From positions 1 through 54,041 of the forward strand of contig JAPDKB010000005.1 of the NCBI GenBank assembly GCA_029258795.1: 54,041 bases of DNA, in the 5' to 3' direction. Numbering within the stretch: the stretch's first letter is position 1; every line of letters starts with the position of its first letter. Of the stretch, positions 37,557 through 44,105 are shown one piece after another. Position numbers and translations under genes: made by a program. Origin of the DNA: an archaeon. GTDB taxonomy: Archaea > EX4484-52 > WAPT01. A model generated the notes under the pieces. It saw only the letters and a list, made by a program, of their open reading frames with translations, did not search any database and was not told the DNA's origin.

Positions 37557-38643
37557 TAAAAAGTTGGCTGATGTGTTGTCTTAACTCTCACATTTAGGAT
37601 ATTACTGTTTCTTTTATTTGGGTCAGCTTGTCGTTTTTTGTTCTATTCTTTCATTTGAATACATTTCTCATTTTTGGCCCACCTTAGTGGAGTCATGGCT
37701 TACTTTGTGTTATGATCCCATATTCTTTTCCAGCATGCGTTTTCTCTCACAAACAGCGCAATTTTTGGAATTATTTCGAGGAACTATTTCCCATTTATTA
37801 CATTTAACTCTCATATTCTGACAAAATTTTCACAAATTTTACTGAAATTTATATTTTCAAGAAATCAAAATATATTGAGATATTGATATGATATGCTATC
37901 AGGATTTAAAAATTTTGGCATGCAAAAAATCAGCATACATAAAAAAAGTTATATAATATATTTTTTCAAGTTTTTATTTTTTATTATATTTTTAACACAT
38001 GATTTATTTAAAAATATTTTTTTGAAATTAATTTATTTGATTTATTTTTTGTAGAATATAATTCAATAATATGGAAGAATTTCCCATTTTCCTGAGAGTT
38101 TCGGACGGATTTTTGATCCCCTTTATTAGCCCTAAAAAGTACCATACTTCCAAAATTATGTTATTTGAGTGCCGGGAACCTATATTATGAGCAAAAAATC
38201 ATAGAAGATTTTCATATTCTCTAAAAAAGTGCATGAGGTGTTGTGTGTAGTTGGGACTAATTTCCCATTTATTCTCCAAAATGTTCTGAAAAACCCTCAC
38301 ACTTTTTTATTATATTTTGGCCTTTTACCTATATTACGGGAGACATAATCGACCTAGCTTCACCATTCCCGGAGTTCTATTCTTTTCTAAAAAAGTATAC
38401 AATATACAACAATACTATATAATATATCAAAAATCGATATACGCAAAACAAGTTCGCATAAGGTTCATTATGCGAACTGAAGGGTATGGATGGAAAGTGT
38501 AGAGAAAAGAATATTTTGTATAATATAAAATAAAAAATATTTTCCTAAAAATATGAAATGAAAGTGGGAAGAATTGACAGGAAATATCGTGAATTCTCTT
38601 CCAAATTTTACAATTTTATATATTTTGAAATCTAATAAATATC
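37557..38643. other. 1.1-kb AT-rich gene-free region with degenerate repeats
   Basis: No plausible coding frame. The stretch is strikingly A/T-rich compared with the flanking genes, with long runs such as those around 37975-38050. Short motifs recur: TTTCCCATTT at about 37788, 38080 and 38261; CTAAAAA(A)GT at 38132, 38221 and 38387; ACCTATATTA at 38178 and 38327. Their order suggests two or more decayed copies of a unit of roughly 150-180 bp. The 28-bp dif-like palindrome lies near the right end. The layout fits a terminus/dif neighbourhood or a relic insertion zone; an origin cannot be excluded, but I see no clear origin boxes. Confidence 0.6.
38451..38478. other. Candidate dif / Xer recombination site (11 + 6 + 11 palindrome)
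   Basis: Left arm AGTTCGCATAA (38451-38461), 6-bp spacer GGTTCA (38462-38467), right arm TTATGCGAACT (38468-38478). The arms are perfect 11-bp inverted repeats, exactly the architecture of a Xer recombinase site. From memory of the E. coli site (arms GGTGCGCATAA and TTATGTTAAAT, 6-bp spacer), 9 of 11 and 8 of 11 positions agree. Pyrococcus dif likewise has inner ends ATAA/TTAT. It lies in non-coding DNA, and a XerA gene is 8.8 kb away. The role as the chromosomal dif is inferred. Confidence 0.75.
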
Positions 38644-39069
38644 ATGTTTGATGATATTTTCGGTTCTCCAAAAAAATCCAGAAAAAAGAAAAATCCGTTT
38701 GATTTTGATTTAAGTTTATTTCCTTCTCAAGAAGAAAAGAAAAATAAACGAGGATACATCTATAAGGATTACAGAAATAAGTTATGGGAAAAACAAAAAG
38801 GGAAATGTGCTAGATGTAAGAAGAAATTAGACCCTCATAATTATCACATAGATCATAAGAAACCCGTCGCACTGGGAGGCAAAACAACATTATCCAATCT
38901 TCAACTTCTATGTCCCCTATGCCATATGAAGAAAACTGCAGAGGATAGACGAAAAATATCTCAAAATAAGAAACGACAGAAGAAATCTAGCGCAAAAGAC
39001 CCATTTACCGTTGATCTTTTCGGCTCTTCTTCAAGATCTAGAAAGAAAGATCCTTTTAGTTTGTGGTAA
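38644..39069 (+). CDS. HNH endonuclease
   Basis: 141 residues. The central domain (about 40-110) is an HNH nuclease with two Cys pairs: KCARCKKKLDPHNYHIDHKK, then LSNLQLLCPLCHMKK. The catalytic His lies in YHIDHKKP. The termini are unusual: the N-terminal DIFGSPKKSRKKKNPF and the C-terminal DLFGSSSRSRKKDPFSL are nearly the same motif, one on each side of the nuclease. The gene follows the dif-like site within 170 bases and converges with the EVE-like nuclease, 2 bases apart at their 3' ends. An A/T-rich TATA-like ATATATTTTG lies at about 38616-38626. Confidence 0.85.
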   Translation: MFDDIFGSPKKSRKKKNPFDFDLSLFPSQEEKKNKRGYIYKDYRNKLWEKQKGKCARCKKKLDPHNYHIDHKKPVALGGKTTLSNLQLLCPLCHMKKTAEDRRKISQNKKRQKKSSAKDPFTVDLFGSSSRSRKKDPFSLW

Positions 39070-39071
39070 GT

Positions 39072-40049
39072 CTATAATGTATGTTCCTGAATGTTCAACT
39101 TTTTGCCTAACTCTTCAAAACTCATGACGTCAGTTTTCCAATCTATATCATATCTTAATGCTACCATTTCCTTCCCAAGCTTCTCAAGTGCGCGCTTCGT
39201 GAAATCTCGTGCAATCAAAACTCCTTTTAAACACTCATTACCTAGCTCAGAAACATAATACTTTAGTTGTTTGAAATCATTTTCTGAAGCTTTTCCAAGT
39301 TTGACTTCTATCACAATTTTCCTTGAAACTCCTATAGGTACTGCTTCTTTGATCAATATATCTACATGTCCTTCTGGCAGTGCTTTTTCACTTAAGACTT
39401 CAAGGTTGTTTATATCCAATTCCTTTATTCCACAAACATCCATAAGATTTTCCAAATTAGAATTTTTTGATAAGTATTTCTTTATTAGTGCTTGAAGAAT
39501 AACTTCCTTAAATGAAAATACTTCAGGTGGATTTTCATTTTCTCTCCTTAAACAGAATTTTGGTTTAAAAGTTTCGTATTTCGGCATTTCCAAAGTCTCT
39601 ACATTTTCTTTAATGGTCCTACCTACTTGAGAAACATATTGAAGCGTGGTTTGATCTGCTTGAAAATGTGTTTTCCTATAACCTCCACGCAAAAGCAAAT
39701 TTTCAGCTACATAAGCAAATTCGTTTCTTATGAGGAGCTCTTCAAACTGCCTTACTGGTTCAAGATACAATCTAAAAGGAAACCAGTATGTTCTATTTGA
39801 TGGTTTAAATGTTATCGGTTTCCATGGTGGGAGATCTTTAGCGTCTCGTATTGCTTCTTTTTTCTTAACCCTATAAAGATTATGCGCTCTTGCGCCATAA
39901 AGAAATGAAACAAAATCCCCTTCGTTTATTTCTACATATGCCCATGCGCCATTAATACTATTTGTGAACCCTGCCAGAGCGAATTTTTTACATAGTTCTA
40001 GGTTTTCTCTATTTGACACTGATATTAAAAAATAGTTTGGCTTGTTCAT
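39072..40049 (-). CDS. EVE-like (PUA-fold) domain fused to NucS-like PD-(D/E)XK nuclease
   Basis: 325 residues. The N-terminal 120 residues look like an EVE/YTH-type PUA fold: YFLISVSNRENLELCKKF, INEGDFVSFLYG, YRVKKKEA and FPFRLYLEPV. The C-terminal domain has PD-(D/E)XK features of the NucS/DUF91 kind: GHVDILIKEA with the metal-binding Asp, KIVIEVKLGK with the E-x-K, and the following QLKYYVSEL. EVE domains read modified bases in known modification-dependent restriction enzymes, so a single-protein type IV-like restriction nuclease is the likely role. The domain calls come from motif shape, not a search. Confidence 0.65.
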   Translation of the reverse strand: MNKPNYFLISVSNRENLELCKKFALAGFTNSINGAWAYVEINEGDFVSFLYGARAHNLYRVKKKEAIRDAKDLPPWKPITFKPSNRTYWFPFRLYLEPVRQFEELLIRNEFAYVAENLLLRGGYRKTHFQADQTTLQYVSQVGRTIKENVETLEMPKYETFKPKFCLRRENENPPEVFSFKEVILQALIKKYLSKNSNLENLMDVCGIKELDINNLEVLSEKALPEGHVDILIKEAVPIGVSRKIVIEVKLGKASENDFKQLKYYVSELGNECLKGVLIARDFTKRALEKLGKEMVALRYDIDWKTDVMSFEELGKKLNIQEHTL

Positions 40050-40102
40050 AATTAAGTAAAGCTAATAGAAATCTTATAAATATCACTCCTCTTGATCTAT
40101 TC

Positions 40103-40285
40103 ATGATGAAATATGGTGTTTTATACTGCGTTTGGGATAGTGAAAACGTTATAAAGTTCTCTGAAATTATCGAAGCAGAAAATCTAAGGGAAGCAATCGA
40201 AAAAACAGATAGAAATCTGGAATTAAATGTTGTGATCCCACTTACAAAAGCGAACAAAGAACACCTTAAAAGATTACTCGAATAA
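40103..40285 (+). CDS. Small protein of unknown function, 60 residues
   Basis: Not recognised. The product opens MMKYGVLYCVWDSENVIKFS and ends with a Leu/Lys-rich helix (KANKEHLKRLLE), suggesting a beta-beta-alpha mini-domain. A TATA-like CTTATAAATATC at about 40071-40082 lies upstream, shared with the divergent EVE-like nuclease gene. Small size, own promoter and an accessory neighbourhood are all compatible with a regulator or antitoxin. The second Met is an alternative start. Confidence 0.5.
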   Translation: MMKYGVLYCVWDSENVIKFSEIIEAENLREAIEKTDRNLELNVVIPLTKANKEHLKRLLE

Positions 40286-40300
40286 AACAAGAAGCGTTAT

Positions 40301-40516
40301 TCATCCTACTTTCAAAACCTCAAACCCATAACCACTTTCTTTAACAAATTCTATAAATTCAACATCTTGCTCCACAAACCTTTTCCATGCTTCTTCATCA
40401 TTTTCAGCATTGCCTATCCATCTTACCGTTATGTCGTTCCTTTCTATTGTTTCATTCTTGTTGTTTAAATACTCTATCGCATGCGGCGGAACACAAAGGA
40501 CCATGAACTTTGCCAT
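40301..40516 (-). CDS. Small protein of unknown function, 71 residues
   Basis: Not recognised. I prefer the start MAKFMVLCVPPHAIEYLNNK because a TATA-like GTTTAAAAAGG lies about 27 bases before it; the frame is open 23 codons further upstream. The sequence is acidic with a beta-alpha pattern, including ITVRWIGNAENDEEAWKRFV and a final FVKESGYGFEVLKVG. It converges with the 60-residue gene. It could be a small ferredoxin-like-fold regulator. No catalytic motif is visible. Confidence 0.5.
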   Translation of the reverse strand: MAKFMVLCVPPHAIEYLNNKNETIERNDITVRWIGNAENDEEAWKRFVEQDVEFIEFVKESGYGFEVLKVG

Positions 40517-40725
40517 GAATTTTACTTCCTTTTCAAACCTTTTTAAACTATCTCGTATTGGCTTGCCGAAACACAAAACATACAACTTTGTATAATGCCT
40601 CTACAAAATTACTGACAAAGTAAGGACACCTAGTTGCCACATGCCACACACCGCATGTTAGAAATCGATCTAATGTTAGTACAAACTACTAACTGTAGAA
40701 GGGAAATATTAGCCAAATTAAAAAC

Positions 40726-41067
40726 CTATAATTTCCTTATTCTGATCTTATCTGGTCTAACAATTATTAAACCTTCTTTGTCTTTTAGCTTATCAAACGA
40801 TTTTTCGAGCAAGCTTATTATCCCTTGAGGCGTTAACTTTTTCGGTCTTAGGATTATAATGGTGCCTTTTCTGTATTTGAAATACAGAACTCCAAAATCA
40901 AGATCAAGCGTAATTAATTTGTAGTTATTTTTTAATGCGAATCTATACAGTTTGTCATCAGAGGCTCCTTTCAAGCCAACTTCGTAAGCTTTTACTACTT
41001 CATATCCTTTCGTTTCAAACCAGCTTTTCACACTTAAAGGAACATTGTCATCCAAGAGCAATTTCAT
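40726..41067 (-). CDS. DUF5615 PIN-like toxin
   Basis: 113 residues. Typical DUF5615 markers are the opening KLLLDDNVPLSVKSWFETKG with the first acidic pair, ASDDKLYRFALKNNYKLITL and DLDFGVLYF with the next acidic residues, then GTIIILRPKKLTP. The family is a PIN-like RNase fold found with DUF433 antitoxins. The start overlaps the stop of the DUF433 gene by 20 bases. Together they form a standard antitoxin-first toxin-antitoxin operon. The catalytic acidic residues appear intact, so it may be active. Downstream DNA (40586-40725) holds no gene. Confidence 0.88.
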   Translation of the reverse strand: MKLLLDDNVPLSVKSWFETKGYEVVKAYEVGLKGASDDKLYRFALKNNYKLITLDLDFGVLYFKYRKGTIIILRPKKLTPQGIISLLEKSFDKLKDKEGLIIVRPDKIRIRKL

Positions 41068-41269
41068 AAAGCTCCTCTCTACTCATAACTTTGGACGCGT
41101 ACCTTATAGCATCCCTTATATCCTCTTCCGTCAGCTCAGGATATTCCTTCAAAATATCCTTCACACTCATACCTTCTGCAAGTAGCTGTAGCACCAAATG
41201 AACTGGAATCCTGGTGCCTTTAATTACAGGTTTACCTCTCAATACCTTTGGGTTTATTTCTATGGGCAT
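41048..41269 (-). CDS. DUF433 antitoxin
   Basis: 73 residues. The signature INPKVLRGKPVIKGTRIPVH and the helix-turn-helix-like LLAEGMSVKDILKEYPELTE are diagnostic of DUF433 (VapB-like antitoxin associated with PIN-like toxins). It should bind both its promoter and the toxin encoded by the overlapping downstream gene. The spacing and order match known modules. Confidence 0.9.
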   Translation of the reverse strand: MPIEINPKVLRGKPVIKGTRIPVHLVLQLLAEGMSVKDILKEYPELTEEDIRDAIRYASKVMSREELYEIALG

Positions 41270-41427
41270 AATACAATCACCTAACCTAAACTTATTTCAT
41301 CTCAAACCTTTTTAAAGTATCATGCACACACAACCTCCAGCTTAGGCACAAACAACGGTAGCCTTGCTTAAGTGATTTTTACCTGTTAGTCCAATACGTT
41401 TTTAAATTCCAAGATGAATTAAAAAAT

Positions 41428-41637
41428 ATGGAGGCTGAAATTGAAAAAAGAATTTTAAAGGAACTTTCGGAAATAAAGAAAGAGCTGAAGATTATGAAAA
41501 AACAGCTCATGGACTTGGATATTTTCTTGACAGAGGAAGAGCACAAGCTGGTTAATGAGAGCATAAAACACGAAAAGGAAGGAAAATTAATCACGTTGGA
41601 CAGCGTTCTCAAAAAACTCGGTGTAGAGGATGTTTGA
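41428..41637 (+). CDS. Antitoxin-like small helical protein (RelB-type partner)
   Basis: 69 residues. A long Lys/Glu coiled coil (EIEKRILKELSEIKKELK) is followed by a short C-terminal neutralisation-like segment (KLITLDSVLKKLGVEDV), as in RelE-partner antitoxins of archaea. Its stop overlaps by 8 bases the start of a truncated RelE-like frame (41630), which supports the pairing. A TATA-like TTTTTAAATTC lies at about 41399-41409. Since the toxin is broken, the antitoxin is now a likely remnant. Confidence 0.7.
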   Translation: MEAEIEKRILKELSEIKKELKIMKKQLMDLDIFLTEEEHKLVNESIKHEKEGKLITLDSVLKKLGVEDV

Positions 41638-41722
41638 AGTACTTTTGGACAAGCAACCAATAAAATTCCTTGAAAAAACCGAGAAGGAAGTTGCCAAGCG
41701 GATTCTTATCAAGCTCAAAGCT
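41630..41722 (+). pseudogene. Truncated RelE-like toxin (N-terminal fragment)
   Basis: About 31 codons resemble the RelE/ParE N-terminus: MFEVLLDKQPIKFLEKTEKE then VAKRILIKLKAL. Normal toxins run about 85-95 residues with catalytic Arg/Tyr residues in the second half, all missing here. Beyond about 41722 the frame reads into the reverse complement of a DUF2283 gene and is not toxin-like. The toxin was cut by a deletion that joined it to the neighbouring convergent gene. Confidence 0.65.
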
Positions 41723-41896
41723 CTCTTTTGCTTTTTTATCACTCATGTAAATATACAAACTATCGTTTTCGTAATCATAATCAAACATTATCTTCTTTTC
41801 CATAACCTCACCTTCTTTTGCATTTTTGAAGTTCCTTTTTTCAGAAATTTTATCAAATAATTCTTTAACTTCGTTTTGAAATTGTTTGAGATCCAT
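41700..41896 (-). pseudogene. DUF2283-like protein, 3'-truncated
   Basis: From MDLKQFQNEVKELFDKISEK the frame has a helical start, then the DUF2283 pattern FDYDYENDSLYIYMSDKKAK with ESFELD. The expected second half (a beta-strand pair with Asp/Glu and VGIEI) is missing; after about 41700 the frame runs backwards through the RelE fragment. A TATA-like TTATAAAAG lies at about 41915. DUF2283 proteins are small, often near toxin-antitoxin genes. The 3' end was lost in the same event that truncated relE. Confidence 0.6.
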
Positions 41897-42039
41897 AATC
41901 ACAGTTATTCGAGATCTTTTATAAACTTGGTGTTCCCGCGATTACTCATGATATTTTGATGACCTTACCGAAAAATAAAAAAGGATTTTCAAACACACCC
42001 GCATTTAACTATAAATGTCTCAAAAACCCAGGAATATTA

Positions 42040-42694
42040 ATGATAAAAGGTATAATATTTGATCTCTACGGCACGCTTGCTTACAAACCAAAATCTGTAG
42101 ATCCTGAAAAGTTTTGCGCTTTTCTAAGGAAAAATGGATACGATGTATACCCTCAAGAATATCAGACAACTTACAAATTTGTATTTTTTTGTGGAATATC
42201 CGAAGGGCCATATAAATTCCTACGAGGGTTTTTATCGCAAGGTTCTTGAACTTCTGGGTTTTATTCCAGATAAGGACATTCTAGTCAAGATAGTAAATTA
42301 TGTGAAGAAGCGGGACGTGTTCCGTCTTTACCCAAACGTAAAGTTCATTAAAGGCCTGAATGTTCACAAAGCAATTCTCACTACCACACCAATATTCATG
42401 TTTAACTATCTCCATCTTGACGAATTTGATCCAATATTTACTGGAAAAGAGATAGGAAGAGCTAAACCACATCCAAATGGATGGTTGAAAATCCTCAATA
42501 TATGGAAATTAAGGCCTTCAGAGGTTCTCATGGTTGGGGATGAAGTGGATGGAGATATAATTCTTGCAAGAAAATTGGGAATAAAAACAGCTTTCATCAG
42601 CAGAGAAGGACAGAAATGCGATAAAGCAGATTATAACATCTCATCCCTTAAGGAAATTTTGGAAATATTGGGTAATGAGTATGCGAGCGAATGA
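42040..42694 (+). pseudogene. HAD-superfamily hydrolase interrupted by a frameshift
   Basis: Two overlapping frames together give a complete HAD-IA phosphatase of about 217 residues. The first opens IKGIIFDLYGTLAYKP (motif I, nucleophilic Asp) and breaks at a run of seven T at 42184-42190. The second continues VEYPKGHINSYEGFY, AILTTTPIF (motif II), IGRAKPHPNGW (motif III Lys) and VLMVGDEVDGDIILARK (motif IV). Removing one T restores the frame. A TATA-like ACTATAAATG about 25 bases before 42040 supports a leaderless start. Sequencing error, true mutation or slippage during expression are all possible. Confidence 0.8.
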
Positions 42695-43212
42695 AGCGAA
42701 TAAAGAATAAGCTCGGGGTTAATTCCTATAATTTTATGTACTTGCGTGATGAATTGTTCATCATGAAAAAATATTTGGTTGTTGGTGGAGCAGTTATTTT
42801 TAATGCATTATTAATTCATCTATCTCTTGCTTATATAATCCCCTCAGTATTCGGTTATACTTCCTCTGCTTTCGCCGTTTATTTAATCCTGGCAATAATA
42901 GGATATATCCTTGGTAGGATCTATACTCTATACTTTTCCAGAAAATTACAGCTAGATAAACGAGGGTGGTTAATTATCGGGATTTTAATGGCGTCTTTAA
43001 TATTTGTTCAATTTGTTTTATCATTTTGGTATGTTGAACAACAGACTCGACAGATAGAAACTGTTCTTCAACAGGCTGGAGAGCTCACAGGTTTTCAAAT
43101 AGAACTCTATAGGACGCCTCTCAGCCCATTTCTAATGATATTGAGTTTCCTGGTTCCGTTTGTATTTCCTTTTGTTAGAGCCTATTTGAATATCAGTTCA
43201 ATTCGTACATAG
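42691..43212 (+). CDS. Four-helix membrane protein of unknown function
   Basis: 173 residues. The ATG overlaps the stop of the HAD gene by 4 bases, so translation is probably coupled; the downstream Met opening MKKYLVVGGAVIF is an alternative. Hydrophobic segments occur at about 27-50, 58-78, 93-113 and 145-168, with a longer polar loop between the last two (EQQTRQIETVLQQAGELTGF). No family is recognised. If the HAD frameshift is real, the coupling would be lost and this gene poorly translated. Confidence 0.7.
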   Translation: MKRIKNKLGVNSYNFMYLRDELFIMKKYLVVGGAVIFNALLIHLSLAYIIPSVFGYTSSAFAVYLILAIIGYILGRIYTLYFSRKLQLDKRGWLIIGILMASLIFVQFVLSFWYVEQQTRQIETVLQQAGELTGFQIELYRTPLSPFLMILSFLVPFVFPFVRAYLNISSIRT

Positions 43213-43287
43213 CCCTTCTACTAACCAAAGATACCTAGAGATGGATCGCAATTTAATTTATGTATCAAAACTTAATGTGTGTTTGGT

Positions 43288-43878
43288 ATGACCCAACTAA
43301 AAATAATCACCACCAATAGGAACAAGTTTAAAGAACTGAGCAGAGCTTTGGAAGGAATTGCTGAAGTAAAATGGGTCAATTTACAAATTCCAGAATCAAG
43401 GGATCTGGATGTTGTGGATGTTTGTAAAAATAAGCTATGGTTGGCACATAAGATAACAGGAGAAAGAAACATCGTGGTGGAGGATAGGGGTTTTTACATA
43501 AACGAACTAAATGGGTTTCCCGGCTCAATGGTTAATCTTGTACTGCAAACTATTGGCATCGAGAGAATCATCAAGCTTGTGGAAAAGGACAAGAAATGCT
43601 ATTTCAAGTACGCATTGGGATATCTTGATGAGAACAACAAGACGCATTTTTTCACAAGTGTGGAGCAAGGCATGTTAGCTGAAAATGTAAGAGGGAACAA
43701 TGATAGAGGATGGAGTCCTTTAATGAACGTGTTTATAAGTCCTATGTTCCCAAAGAAAACCTTGGCTGAGCTGAATGATGAAGAATGGAGAAAATACAAG
43801 GAAGTATTCCACAAGAACAGCCACATAAGCAAGTTTGTTGAGTTCATTTTATCAGACAGGCAGGCATCTTCCTGTTAA
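43288..43878 (+). CDS. Non-canonical purine NTP pyrophosphatase (Ham1/RdgB-like)
   Basis: 196 residues from MTQLKIITTNRNKFKEL; a GTG three codons earlier is possible. The ITPase fold is marked by the N-terminal ITTNRNKFKELSRAL (phosphate-binding), VVEDRGFYINELNGFPG with the catalytic acidic residue and GWSPLMNVFISP in place of the usual GYDPIF motif. KYKEVFHKNSHISKFVEF corresponds to the C-terminal S-H-R helix, here with S-H-I. These enzymes hydrolyse (d)ITP/XTP to keep them out of nucleic acids. The altered Arg in the S-H-R motif and the divergent GW motif hint at shifted substrate preference. Confidence 0.8.
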   Translation: MTQLKIITTNRNKFKELSRALEGIAEVKWVNLQIPESRDLDVVDVCKNKLWLAHKITGERNIVVEDRGFYINELNGFPGSMVNLVLQTIGIERIIKLVEKDKKCYFKYALGYLDENNKTHFFTSVEQGMLAENVRGNNDRGWSPLMNVFISPMFPKKTLAELNDEEWRKYKEVFHKNSHISKFVEFILSDRQASSC

Positions 43879-43957
43879 CCCACAAATACACCACAACAAG
43901 TATCGCAAAACAAGCCCTATGTAGGTGTGGAGCACACTCCACTGGTGTTTCCTCCAT
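43844..43957 (-). CDS. Possible 37-residue single-helix membrane protein
   Basis: The frame ATG to TGA encodes an acidic/His/Cys-bearing N-terminus (METPV-like, then CAPHLHRA) and one clear transmembrane helix (CFAILVVVYLWVN) with a short basic tail. It lies downstream of the CBS gene and ORF A on the same strand and overlaps the convergent ITPase gene by 35 bases. Ribosome-binding sequence is weak (AGGG right before the ATG). Its reality rests only on the membrane-helix pattern. Confidence 0.35.
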   Translation of the reverse strand: MEETPVECAPHLHRACFAILVVVYLWVNRKMPACLIK

Positions 43958-43969
43958 CCCTAAAAAACT

Positions 43970-44102
43970 TCAGTACTTGCTTCCCGGTCCGGAGGGAGCA
44001 AAGTAAACCGTGATTCCACCCAAAGCAATAATAAGAAAGGTCACCACAGGCAAAAATATCGATTACAAGCAGACCCTTCTCATGTTCGTGAAGTTCCACC
44101 AT
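43970..44102 (-). pseudogene. Small membrane-helix ORF with an internal frameshift
   Basis: Starting at ATG 44102, 3 bases after the CBS gene stop, the frame encodes VELHEHEKGLLVID. It then hits an A/T run (44052-44056, five T in the coding strand). One base fewer would continue it into LPVVTFLIIALGGITVYFAP with a short SGPGSKY end, a coherent single transmembrane helix of a 43-residue protein. As written, the helix is out of frame. It could be a sequencing indel, a decayed gene, or slippage-dependent. Confidence 0.35.
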
Positions 44103-44105
44103 CCT

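Noticed and set aside
37861-38520. CRISPR array in the repeat-bearing AT-rich gap.
   Set aside because: The recurring motifs are only 9-15 bp, irregularly spaced and diverged; no regular repeat-spacer pattern and no cas genes.
40586-40725. Possible gene between the 71-residue frame and the DUF5615 toxin.
   Set aside because: Only short frames without ribosome sites or protein-like composition.
43981-44020. Plus-strand sequence GGTCCGGAGGGAGCA followed by AAGTAAACCG resembles helix 8 of SRP RNA.
   Set aside because: The helix 8 internal loop is one base short, the flanks do not form the Alu domain or long stems, and the gap is only about 230 bases. The minus strand here encodes a coherent membrane helix.
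43917-44102. The 61-codon frame read straight through after the CBS gene.
   Set aside because: Its second half has no protein-like pattern, while the alternative frame gives a transmembrane helix; described instead as a frameshifted small ORF.
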